The translations under genes were made by a program, and so were the position numbers. Positions 1-7,035 of a stretch of 21,815 bases of DNA are shown in pieces. The stretch is from Ruminococcus sp. UBA3665. Its GTDB lineage: Bacteria > Bacillota > Clostridia > Oscillospirales > Ruminococcaceae. The notes under the pieces were generated by a model, which did not search any database, was not told the origin of the DNA, and was given only the letters and a program-made list of their open reading frames with translations. The stretch spans positions 1 through 21,815 of the forward strand of contig DFJS01000062.1 in the NCBI GenBank assembly GCA_002373165.1, given 5' to 3'. Every line of letters starts with the position of its first letter. The stretch's first letter is position 1.

Positions 1-77
1 AAATATAGAAAGGGTACTGTACAAGCCTCCCAACCCTCCCTGACTGGTAAATTCTGATTGATCGCAGAAGAGTCATC

Positions 78-112
78 TAAAAAAACCGCTTGTGAAACTC
101 TCACAGGCGGTT
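78..112 (-). terminator. Intrinsic terminator of the flippase gene
   Basis: A 12-bp stem with one G-U pair (arms 84-95 and 101-112, loop 96-100) is followed on the minus strand by an uninterrupted T run (complement of the A run at 79-85). The minus-strand TGA stop codon at 103-101 lies inside the stem, so the terminator overlaps the coding end. The plus-strand side has only a short broken T run after the stem, so termination should act mainly on minus-strand transcription. The 77 bases before it contain no feature I can support. Confidence 0.85.
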
Positions 113-1609
113 CTTTTCCGGAATGGATTTCAAATGCAGGCCGAATAATTCTTTCTGAATCAGCAGATATACAGGACAGCATAAAATTACAAAACTGCAA
201 ATTGTAATCAGATTCTGTTCCGGCAGAATCTGAATCACATGAAACAGCATCAGAATCAGTTCGGCTGACAGTACTGCCGCAAATACAGGAATTCCAAGCA
301 GTCTGACAGGAGAAAATTCCATGCCCGTTTTCCGGATAACATGAATCAGCCGGCTGATGTTCCCGAAAATATTGCTTGCATAGTAAGACAACACAATTCC
401 ATAAAAGCCCAGTATGGGAATAAAAATCAGCACACAGGAAATTCTGACAATATATTCTGCCAGATAGTTCAGCGACGAAAAAGCCTGCGAGCCAATGCCT
501 TTGATAATACTTTCCAGTATAATTTCCAGATAAATAAACAGTACCACAGGCGCAATCAGAACAATCGTTCTTCCGGCTGTGATGCCGCCGCCCAGCAGTG
601 CGCCGATCTCATCCCCGAACAGCATCAGGACTTCCGTCACAAATACAGCAAATACAATCGTCTGCCGGACGGTCTTTTCCGTCATACCGGTAATGCGGCT
701 CTTGTTGCAGGCGGCAGTTTCCCTGGCCGATTCCGTTACCAGAATTCCGGATAAAGAAACCAGTACCGTAGAAGGAAAAAATAAAACCGGAATTACAATC
801 GCCTCGAAAATTCCGAACTGACTCAGAGCTTCTGCGCTGGAATTGCCCGATTGTTTCAGCGTAAACGGCACGAGTGCATCATTCGCCGCACTCAGAAATG
901 ATGTCAGTGCCGAACCTGCCATGACAGGAACTGCCAGCCGGATATAAGTCTTCAGAGAAACAGAAGTCTTTCCGGTTTTCTCCGTCCGGCAGAACGGAAG
1001 CCGGCACAGCAGAAAAAACAGTGTGATGCATTCGCTCCCGATTGTGCAGAATGCTGTCATATTGCATAATTCGGCGTGATTTCCCGGCGGCCGGAACCAG
1101 ACTGCACATGCCGTCAGAATTGTATGCACCAGAAAGCTGACCGCATCCGCGGCAGCACAGATTCCCGTCTGACAGCAGGCGTTATAATAGCCTTTCAGGC
1201 AGGCCGTCAGCGTGACAAGCGGCAGAGAAATCGCCATCAGCCGAATCGGGCTTGTCAGCGTGGCATCATGCAGAAATTTTTGTCCGCACCACGGCGCAAA
1301 AATCAGAATCAGCCCGCTGACCAGAACACTCAGCCCCAGACTGACCGTCAGACAATACCGCAGAATCCCTCCGGGATTGCGCTGTTCCTTGCCGAGTTCC
1401 TCTGAAATAAAACGGCTTGCGCACAGAAACACATTTCCTCCGGCGATCATCGAGGCCAGCCGGAAAAACGATCCTGTCAGCGTGAGAACGCCCATGGCTT
1501 CCGAACCGAGCTGACGTGTCATGAACGCATTCAGCAATAAGCCCAGGCCGTCCAACAGCATCTGAATCACTGTCAGCAGAATAGTATCTTTCAGAATATT
1601 TCGTCTCAT
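101..1609 (-). CDS. MATE/MVF-superfamily flippase, SpoVB-like
   Basis: A 502-aa polytopic membrane protein with about 12-14 hydrophobic segments spread along its whole length. The N-terminus (MRRNILKDTILLTVIQMLL) and the repeated Gly/Ser-rich membrane helices match the oligosaccharide flippase group that includes SpoVB and MurJ, and the length is typical. Family members move lipid-linked sugar intermediates, such as peptidoglycan or spore-cortex precursors, across the cytoplasmic membrane; the actual substrate here cannot be read from the sequence. The start follows a GAAAGG site about 10 nt upstream. The gene stands alone, divergent from the small gene at 1728, and ends in its own terminator. 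I could not identify a convincing promoter for it. Alternative: a polysaccharide exporter of the same superfamily. Confidence 0.8.
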   Translation of the reverse strand: MRRNILKDTILLTVIQMLLDGLGLLLNAFMTRQLGSEAMGVLTLTGSFFRLASMIAGGNVFLCASRFISEELGKEQRNPGGILRYCLTVSLGLSVLVSGLILIFAPWCGQKFLHDATLTSPIRLMAISLPLVTLTACLKGYYNACCQTGICAAADAVSFLVHTILTACAVWFRPPGNHAELCNMTAFCTIGSECITLFFLLCRLPFCRTEKTGKTSVSLKTYIRLAVPVMAGSALTSFLSAANDALVPFTLKQSGNSSAEALSQFGIFEAIVIPVLFFPSTVLVSLSGILVTESARETAACNKSRITGMTEKTVRQTIVFAVFVTEVLMLFGDEIGALLGGGITAGRTIVLIAPVVLFIYLEIILESIIKGIGSQAFSSLNYLAEYIVRISCVLIFIPILGFYGIVLSYYASNIFGNISRLIHVIRKTGMEFSPVRLLGIPVFAAVLSAELILMLFHVIQILPEQNLITICSFVILCCPVYLLIQKELFGLHLKSIPEKNRL

Positions 1610-1670
1610 GAATTCAAAACCTTTCGGATAGATTCTGCTTTATTCTATGCCGCGGCCGGAAAGAACATGC

Positions 1671-1699
1671 TTGACATGCCCTTGTTTTTATGCTATAAT
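1671..1699 (+). promoter_or_regulatory. Sigma-A promoter of the 128-aa gene
   Basis: A perfect -35 TTGACA (1671-1676) and perfect -10 TATAAT (1694-1699) are separated by 17 bp. Transcription would start near 1706, just ahead of the GGAGC-type ribosome site at 1714-1719. The promoter rules out the longer in-frame start at 1647, which lies upstream of it. Confidence 0.9.
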
Positions 1700-1727
1700 A
1701 AGCAAAACAGGAAAGGAGCTTGTCTGC

Positions 1728-2114
1728 ATGTTTGAACAGGATTATATCATGCGCATGATTCATGATCTGATACGCATACTGATGAAAACAATTTTTCAGA
1801 CAGAAGACGAAAATTTTTCGCCGTACCTGATCGAAAATCCCGAAACCAGAGAAAAAGCAGAAGATCTGCTCCGGCTTGCCGACAGCGGAAATATCCGTCA
1901 GGCAGAAGCAAAGCTTTCTGACTTGATTCAGGACGAAACTGCACTTGATACGCTTCTCATCGGCCTGACATTCTATGCCCATCTCAGCGAACTGGATGAA
2001 AAAACACTCGCCGAACAGCACCTCACGCCGGAAACAATACAGGAACATCTGAAACAGCTGCTTTCCGCTTACGGGCTTGGTGCAATGGCAGATACTTTCT
2101 TTTTCGAGATATAG
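1728..2114 (+). CDS. Small conserved protein, DUF6483-like
   Basis: A 128-aa soluble protein starting MFEQDYIMRMIHDLIRIL. ATG 1728 is chosen because it follows AAAGGAGC at 1712-1719 and a consensus promoter at 1671-1699; an in-frame extension back to 1647 would start before the promoter. The protein is predicted to be almost wholly helical, with an amphipathic N-terminal helix and an acidic middle (residues 30-70). It resembles short Clostridial proteins annotated as DUF6483, which have no known function; this match is from memory. The gene is monocistronic, between a divergent flippase and the convergent fucose operon, and ends in a hairpin at 2119-2137. No metal-binding or catalytic motif is visible. 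Confidence 0.75.
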   Translation: MFEQDYIMRMIHDLIRILMKTIFQTEDENFSPYLIENPETREKAEDLLRLADSGNIRQAEAKLSDLIQDETALDTLLIGLTFYAHLSELDEKTLAEQHLTPETIQEHLKQLLSAYGLGAMADTFFFEI

Positions 2115-2118
2115 AAAC

Positions 2119-2137
2119 CGCCGGGAACTTCCCGGCG
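2119..2137. terminator. Hairpin between convergent genes
   Basis: A perfect 8-bp GC-rich stem (CGCCGGGA at 2119-2126, TCCCGGCG at 2130-2137) with a 3-nt loop. It lies 5 nt after the stop of the small plus-strand gene and 13 nt from the stop of fucI on the minus strand. The T tracts on both sides are short and broken, so termination is probably bidirectional but imperfect. Confidence 0.65.
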
Positions 2138-2149
2138 ATTTCTTGCATA

Positions 2150-3916
2150 TTATCCTTTGTAGAGTGCGCCGAATTCTGCACAGGCTCTGTAATCGGCAGA
2201 TTCCAGATCTTTCGTGCCGAACGCTGACCAGGTATGCGGACGGAAAATTTCATCATCCTGAATATTATGCATCGAAACAGGAATTCTCAGCATAGATGCC
2301 AGTGTAATCAGATCTTTTCCGATATGGCCGTAAGTAATCGAGCCGTGATTTGCGCCCCAGTTCGCCATAACAGTATAGACATCCTTGAAGGCACCCTCAC
2401 CTGTCAGGCGCGGTACAAACCAGGTTGTCGGCCATGTGGGGTCAGTTCTCTTATCCAGAACATTGTGAATTTCGTCCGGGAGCACAGCCGTCCAGCCTTC
2501 TGCAATCTGGAGAACAGGCTGTGTGCCGTTGATGATATTCACACGCATCATAGTCATAGGCATTTCGGCCTGTGTCCGGAAATGCGAAGAGAAACCGCCG
2601 CCGCGGAAATATCCCAGATTAGCCGGGCACCAGTCAACGGCATCGGTAATGGCTTCGATATCCTGATCGGTCACATCCCACCATTTTTTCATCAGGTGCT
2701 TTCCGTCCTCATCCGTTGCCAGACCAGTGGCATCCAGAGCCGCAGAACCGGAATTAATCAGATGAATAAAACCATTTTCAGCAAGGCCGGTCGGACGGAT
2801 TCCGGTTACGCGCTCCACAGCATCGGGGCTCCAGTAAGTACGCACATCGGCAAACAGACTTGCTCTGTTCGAGAGCAGATGGCCGAACAGCATCGAAACG
2901 CCGTTGAGTGTATCGTTTTCTGTTGCCAGCAGAACGGGCTGTTTTTTGCCGTTCCAGTCGAATGTGGAATTCAGAATTGCTTCGGAGAAGTCGCCGTTCG
3001 GGAGCCAGTCCGTCCACTGCCGCTGTCCCTGGAAACCGCCGAGAATTGCATTTCTGCCGCGGCTTTCTTCGAGCCAGTCCATTTCGGCAAGTTTCTCATT
3101 TCCGAGCATGATATCCCGGATGACAAGTGTCATCTTGACAACGAATTCCCAGTTTTCCTCCTGATGTTCGGGGGAAAGAGGTTCTGCATTGCAGTCGAAT
3201 CCCATAGGACAATGATCCATTGTCCATTTATAGGCTTTTTCAAATTCATCATGATCATAGATTTCCAGATTGATTCTGCGCAGGACTTCTGTCATATCGA
3301 CCCATTCGGCGCGGATGCCGAGATATTTCTGGAAGAAATCGTTATTGCAGTAAGAACCGCCGATACCCATTGCCACGCCGCCGATATTGACATAAGCTTT
3401 ATTGCGCATCAGGCCGACAGCAAGGGCACATCTGGCGAATCTTAAAATTTTTTCTCTGACATCGTCCGGAATTGTTGTATCATCAGCTTCCTGCACATCG
3501 CGGCCGTAGATGGCAAAGGCCGGGAGTCCGCGCTGTGTATGGGCGGCCATTGCAGCGGCCAGATAGACTGCGCCGGGGCGTTCGGTTCCGTTGAAGCCCC
3601 ATACTGCCTTGACATTCAGCGGATTCAAATCCATTGTTTCACTGCCGTAGCACCAGCAGGGCGTAACGGACAGCGTTGCACAAACGTTCTGTGTTGAAAA
3701 GAATTCCTCGCATTTGTAGGCTTCTGCGCCGCCGCCGATGGTAGAAGGAGCAATCACGCATTCTACAGGCGTACCGTCCGGATAACGGATTTCCGATTCA
3801 ATCAGAGCTTTGGCAGATTTTGCCATATTCATAGTCTGCTCTTCCAGGCTTTCACGGATGCCTTTCTGACGGCCGTCAATAATCGGACGGATTCCAATTC
3901 TGGGATACATAAACAT
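2150..3916 (-). CDS. fucI: L-fucose isomerase
   Basis: A 588-aa protein that follows the E. coli FucI sequence closely from end to end. It converts L-fucose to L-fuculose in the cytoplasm, and family members also accept D-arabinose. Visible landmarks are IGIRPIIDGR near the start, RESLEEQTMNMA, TPCWCYGSETMD, WGFNGTERPGA, the catalytic Glu in TENDTLNG (about residue 333), the metal-binding Asp in FADVRTYW (about 357) and the WGANHG histidine near the C-terminus. Start choice: GTG 3919, ATG 3916 and ATG 3910 are all in frame; 3916 is chosen because it sits about 7 nt after GAAAG. It is the last gene of the operon, 32 nt after the kinase gene. Length is normal and no lesion is seen. Confidence 0.96.
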   Translation of the reverse strand: MFMYPRIGIRPIIDGRQKGIRESLEEQTMNMAKSAKALIESEIRYPDGTPVECVIAPSTIGGGAEAYKCEEFFSTQNVCATLSVTPCWCYGSETMDLNPLNVKAVWGFNGTERPGAVYLAAAMAAHTQRGLPAFAIYGRDVQEADDTTIPDDVREKILRFARCALAVGLMRNKAYVNIGGVAMGIGGSYCNNDFFQKYLGIRAEWVDMTEVLRRINLEIYDHDEFEKAYKWTMDHCPMGFDCNAEPLSPEHQEENWEFVVKMTLVIRDIMLGNEKLAEMDWLEESRGRNAILGGFQGQRQWTDWLPNGDFSEAILNSTFDWNGKKQPVLLATENDTLNGVSMLFGHLLSNRASLFADVRTYWSPDAVERVTGIRPTGLAENGFIHLINSGSAALDATGLATDEDGKHLMKKWWDVTDQDIEAITDAVDWCPANLGYFRGGGFSSHFRTQAEMPMTMMRVNIINGTQPVLQIAEGWTAVLPDEIHNVLDKRTDPTWPTTWFVPRLTGEGAFKDVYTVMANWGANHGSITYGHIGKDLITLASMLRIPVSMHNIQDDEIFRPHTWSAFGTKDLESADYRACAEFGALYKG

Positions 3917-3948
3917 CACACTTCTTTCTGAAATTTAAATTATTTATA

Positions 3949-5421
3949 TTATTTAAATAATTTTTGATAAGTTTCATACATGCCGGAATTATTTTTATCC
4001 GGCGTATAGGTCTTGGATTTGATGGATTTGGCAATCAGCCAGCGAGCCTCTAACAGATCAGGAAGAACGCCGGAAGCAATTAATTGAATCACAGCGTTTC
4101 CGTAAGCCGTCGATTCTTCCGAGCCAGTGCAGACAGGAATGCCGCAGGCATCAGCCGTCAGCTGACATAACAGCCGGTCTTTTACGCCGCCGCCCAGCAT
4201 ATAGATTTTTTCGCATTTCTGCCCTGTGCAGTGCTGAATTTCATCCAAAGCATCCCGGAACCGACATGCCAGACTTTCATAAATACAGCGCAGAACATCC
4301 GGCAGATCGGCCGGAAGCGGCTGACTGCTTTCACTGCAAAAATCGCGGATTCTGACGGCCATATCGCCGGGCGAGGAAAAGGCCGGAGCATCCACATCGA
4401 TAAAACGCTGACTGCCTTCGGCAGAAAGTGCCATTTTTTCAAAATCGGCATAAGAATATGTTTTGCCTTTTTTCTGCATTGTCCGGCGCAGTTCCTGCAA
4501 AAGCCATGTGCCTGTGATATTTTTCAGGAATGTGACAGTATTCTCAAAGCCGATTTCGTTCGAGATACCGAGTGCGGCAGATTCCTGATTGATGACAGGC
4601 TTTTTCAGTTCTGTGCCGAACAGTGCCCATGTGCCGCAGCTGATGAAGGCAAAGGGCTTTCGTTCGAGTGCCGGAACGGCTGCCGAGGCACATTGTGTAT
4701 CGTGACCGCATACGGCAATGACAGGGACAGACGGCACTTCCAGTTCCCGGCAGAGTTCTTCTGTCAGCATACCCTTGACGGTTCCGGTCTGCGCCATTGC
4801 CGGAAAGATATGTTCCGGCAGTCCCAGAGCTTTGATGACTTCTCCTGACCAGCCGCCCGAATACGGATTGCATAACTGTGTTGTTCCGGCAATAGAATGT
4901 TCTGAGGAAATATCGCCTGTCAGCATATAGGCGAACAGATCGGGCATCAATAAAAAGGCCTGCGCCTGTTCCAGCAGTTCGGGCGCATGAAGTTTCTGTT
5001 CCAGCAGCTGGAAAGCCGTATTGATATTCAGAATCTGATTGCCTGTCAGCATATAGAGTTTTTCCGGAGGGATGAGTTCGGCAGCTTTCTGTGTCATGCC
5101 TTCCGTGCGGCTGTCGCGGTAATGCAGAGGATTTCCCAGCAGTGCGCCGTGTTTGTCAATCAGGCCGTAATCCACACCCCATGTATCAATGCCGATGCTG
5201 TCAAAACCGCCGTTCTGGGCAGCTTTGCGGATGCCGTTCTTGATTTCCTGAAACAAGCCCAGCACATTCCAGTACAGATGCCCCTGATAAGAAACAGGCT
5301 CGTTCGGGAATCTGTGTATTTCTTCCAGCCGGAGCGTATCATTTTCATAATGCGCCAGAATGGCGCGGCCGCTGGATGCGCCGAAATCGAAAGCAAGAAC
5401 GGTTCTTTTTTTAGAATTCAT
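3949..5421 (-). CDS. FGGY-family sugar kinase, RhaB-like; probable L-fuculokinase
   Basis: A 490-aa FGGY carbohydrate kinase. Sequence features: the phosphate-binding DFGASSGR (residues 12-19), IDTWGVD (78-84), HYRDSRTEG (100-108), the catalytic Asp in GHDT (241), SCGTW (261-265) and a C-terminal MLGGGVKDRLL nucleotide-binding motif. The sequence is clearly closest to rhamnulokinase RhaB, not to E. coli FucK. No rhamnose isomerase or rhamnulose-1-phosphate aldolase is present; the partners are fucA and fucI. I therefore infer that it phosphorylates L-fuculose at O1 with ATP, possibly also L-rhamnulose or D-ribulose. It starts 10 nt after fucA, with a weak AAGTGA ribosome site overlapping the region, which suggests translational coupling. 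Confidence 0.88.
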   Translation of the reverse strand: MNSKKRTVLAFDFGASSGRAILAHYENDTLRLEEIHRFPNEPVSYQGHLYWNVLGLFQEIKNGIRKAAQNGGFDSIGIDTWGVDYGLIDKHGALLGNPLHYRDSRTEGMTQKAAELIPPEKLYMLTGNQILNINTAFQLLEQKLHAPELLEQAQAFLLMPDLFAYMLTGDISSEHSIAGTTQLCNPYSGGWSGEVIKALGLPEHIFPAMAQTGTVKGMLTEELCRELEVPSVPVIAVCGHDTQCASAAVPALERKPFAFISCGTWALFGTELKKPVINQESAALGISNEIGFENTVTFLKNITGTWLLQELRRTMQKKGKTYSYADFEKMALSAEGSQRFIDVDAPAFSSPGDMAVRIRDFCSESSQPLPADLPDVLRCIYESLACRFRDALDEIQHCTGQKCEKIYMLGGGVKDRLLCQLTADACGIPVCTGSEESTAYGNAVIQLIASGVLPDLLEARWLIAKSIKSKTYTPDKNNSGMYETYQKLFK

Positions 5422-5431
5422 GAAACATCAC

Positions 5432-6115
5432 TTATTTCTTATTATATTTTTTATAGCCCGGATGTTTTCCGGTTACTTTGTACTGCGAACGCATATTGCA
5501 CAGGCGGTCGATATTTTCACGGGAAATTTCCTGTGCGCCGCCCAGCAGATGGGCATTCAGGCTGATTTTGGCATATAATTCCAGAGTTTCCATGCGGTAA
5601 TATGCCGTCAGCAGATCGGAGCCGACTGTCAGTGCGCCGTGATTCTGGAGCAGCATGACATCATGTTCCTGAAGATAGGGTTTAATTGCTTCGGGAACTT
5701 CATTTGTAGAGGGCGTTCCGTAAGGCGTGACCGGAACGGAGCCGATGGCAATCACAGATTCAATCATGGAATACTGATCCAGTGCAATATTTGCCACAGC
5801 ATAGCCTGTTGCCGTCGGCGGATGTGCATGGACTACGCCGTTGACATCCTCACGTTCGTGATAACAGCACAGGTGCATTTTAATCTCAGAAGAAGGCCGG
5901 TAGCCTTCCTGCCCTTCGATGACTTCGCCTTTGTCATTAATCCGGACTAATTTTTCCGGCGTGATAAAGCTTTTGCTGATGCCCGTGGGAGTCGCCAGAA
6001 ACGTGCCGTCATCCAGCCGGACAGAGACATTTCCGTCATTGGCAGCGACCCAGCCCAGCTGCCACATTTTGTGACACACATCACAAATTTCGTCTTTGAT
6101 CTGATTTAAATTCAT
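5432..6115 (-). CDS. fucA: L-fuculose-1-phosphate aldolase
   Basis: A class II aldolase/adducin-family protein of 227 aa that cleaves L-fuculose 1-phosphate to dihydroxyacetone phosphate and L-lactaldehyde. Zinc and catalytic residues match FucA: Glu in RPSSE (about residue 77), the two His of HAHPP (96 and 98), and His in QNHGAL (about 159). NDGNVSVR near residue 27 is the phosphate-binding loop. Start choice: AGAAGGG (6132-6126) lies only 1 nt before an upstream ATG at 6124 but 10 nt before ATG 6115, so 6115 is preferred; the alternative adds only three residues. It is the first gene of the fuc operon. No sugar transporter, regulator or lactaldehyde reductase is in the window. Confidence 0.93.
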   Translation of the reverse strand: MNLNQIKDEICDVCHKMWQLGWVAANDGNVSVRLDDGTFLATPTGISKSFITPEKLVRINDKGEVIEGQEGYRPSSEIKMHLCCYHEREDVNGVVHAHPPTATGYAVANIALDQYSMIESVIAIGSVPVTPYGTPSTNEVPEAIKPYLQEHDVMLLQNHGALTVGSDLLTAYYRMETLELYAKISLNAHLLGGAQEISRENIDRLCNMRSQYKVTGKHPGYKKYNKK

Positions 6116-6152
6116 AAAATTCATACCCTTCTGAACAAAATATAATCTTACC

Positions 6153-6176
6153 CACTAATTATACACTATTTTAGTG
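6153..6176. promoter_or_regulatory. Candidate operator: CACTA/TAGTG repeats on the fuc promoter
   Basis: CACTAA at 6153-6158 and TTAGTG at 6171-6176 form an inverted repeat spaced by 12 bp. A second CACTA at 6164-6168 repeats the first exactly 11 bp later and also pairs with TAGTG (6172-6176) as a tighter palindrome with a 3-bp centre. The array covers the -10 element and most of the spacer, where a bound repressor would block RNA polymerase. The protein that binds is unknown; no regulator gene is in the window. Confidence 0.5.
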
Positions 6177-6186
6177 AATTTGTCCA
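6158..6186 (-). promoter_or_regulatory. Sigma-A promoter of the fuc operon
   Basis: On the minus strand, -35 TGGACA (6186-6181) and -10 TATAAT (6163-6158) have a 17-bp spacer. Transcription should start near 6151, about 35 nt before the fucA start. No other promoter was seen ahead of the kinase or fucI, so all three genes are probably one transcript. Confidence 0.85.
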
Positions 6187-6189
6187 GTG

Positions 6190-6227
6190 TTTTTTCAAAA
6201 AAATACAAAAAAACTGAAAAGAAAAAA
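6190..6227. other. Phased A-tracts, probable bent DNA
   Basis: T6 at 6190-6195 is followed by A-tracts starting at 6197, 6207 and 6217, exactly 10 bp apart, and a further A6 at 6222-6227. A-tracts in helical phase bend DNA. They lie immediately upstream of the fuc -35 element, where they could act as an UP-like element or position a regulator. They are also about 50 bp upstream of the divergent rpe promoter. Confidence 0.5.
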
Positions 6228-6277
6228 TTCAGGGCAAATTTGTGAAAATATTTTTTAAAAAATTTAGCAATCTTATA

Positions 6278-6306
6278 TTGACGGAATCGAAATTATCCGC
6301 TATAAT
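6278..6306 (+). promoter_or_regulatory. Sigma-A promoter of rpe and the genes downstream
   Basis: -35 TTGACG (6278-6283) and -10 TATAAT (6301-6306) with a 17-bp spacer. The start of transcription would be near 6313, giving a leader of about 32 nt. I found no other good promoter before dnaE, so this may serve the entire run from rpe to dnaE. Confidence 0.85.
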
Positions 6307-6344
6307 AAAGATAGATAAACTAAAAAAGAGAGGTAGGATTTATC

Positions 6345-6986
6345 TTGAATACAAAAATTGCCGCATCGCTTCTCAGTGCGGATATTCTCCATCTGGGAAA
6401 CGAACTGGAACGAATCCGAACCGCCGGCGTGGACTGGCTGCATTATGATGTCATGGACGGCTGGTTTGTTCCGAACATGGCATTCGGTCTGCCGGAATTG
6501 CAGGCCATTGCAAAACAGACAGATCTGTTTATTGATGTACATCTGATGATTCAAAATCCGCAGCTGTATATTCATAATTTTGCCAAATCCGGCGCAGATC
6601 TGATTACTTTTCATCTGGAAAGCCTCAGCGATCCGTTCACGGTCGTTCAGACAATCCGGGAATATAATAAAAAAGCAGGAATCGCCCTCAAGCCGCGGAC
6701 TCCGGCCAAAGCCCTCCTGCCGTTTCTGGATGAGATTGATCTGATTCTTGTCATGACAGTCGAGCCGGGCTTCGGCGGTCAGCGCTATATGCATGAGATG
6801 ACAGCAAAAATTTCTGAAATCCGGAACATGATTCAGGGCAGAGATATCAAAATAGAAATCGACGGCGGCATTGAATCTGCCACTGCTCCGGAAGCTCTTG
6901 CCGCCGGCGCGGATATTCTTGTTTCCGGAAGCTGGCTGTTCCGACAGAAAGATATGAAACAGGCCGTGGATTCCCTTAGAAAATAA
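6345..6986 (+). CDS. rpe: Ribulose-phosphate 3-epimerase
   Basis: A 213-aa TIM-barrel enzyme that interconverts D-ribulose 5-phosphate and D-xylulose 5-phosphate in the pentose phosphate pathway. The metal ligands are visible: His33 and Asp35 in HYDVMDG, His66 in DVHLMI, and Asp173 in EIDGGI. The phosphate loop VEPGFGGQ (139-146) and a GSWLF variant (195-199) of the usual C-terminal Gly-Ser motif are also present. The start is TTG: an in-frame stop lies 8 codons upstream with no ATG or GTG between, the protein aligns from MNTKIAASLL, and AGAGAGG/AGGA sites lie just upstream. It is the first gene after a strong promoter and divergent from fucA. Most Firmicutes place rpe beside rsgA, so this location is less common. 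Confidence 0.95.
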   Translation: MNTKIAASLLSADILHLGNELERIRTAGVDWLHYDVMDGWFVPNMAFGLPELQAIAKQTDLFIDVHLMIQNPQLYIHNFAKSGADLITFHLESLSDPFTVVQTIREYNKKAGIALKPRTPAKALLPFLDEIDLILVMTVEPGFGGQRYMHEMTAKISEIRNMIQGRDIKIEIDGGIESATAPEALAAGADILVSGSWLFRQKDMKQAVDSLRK

Positions 6987-7035
6987 ATTTTACAGAACAA
7001 AAGAATTTTATTCAGGAGGAGATACAGGATTTGTT

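Noticed and set aside
1..77. Possible end of an upstream plus-strand gene (frame 1 is open to a TGA at 55-57)
   Set aside because: Only 18 codons are visible, the frame-2 alternative is equally open to 43, and neither shows a recognisable C-terminus.
1647..1727. Longer N-terminus of the 128-aa protein
   Set aside because: The extension begins upstream of and passes through a perfect promoter and the ribosome site for ATG 1728.
2234..3445. 403-aa open frame on the plus strand opposite fucI
   Set aside because: Antisense shadow of a highly conserved isomerase; composition is unnatural (many His, Cys and Gln) and no promoter or ribosome site supports it.
3948..3961. 14-bp AT palindrome ATTATTTAAATAAT at the kinase-fucI junction
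   Set aside because: Perfect, but made only of A and T in an AT-rich gap and lacking a stable GC stem, so a regulatory or terminator role is not supported.
6125..6344. Search for a cre (CcpA) site near the fuc promoter
   Set aside because: No sequence close to the cre consensus was found on either strand, so catabolite repression by this route is not claimed.
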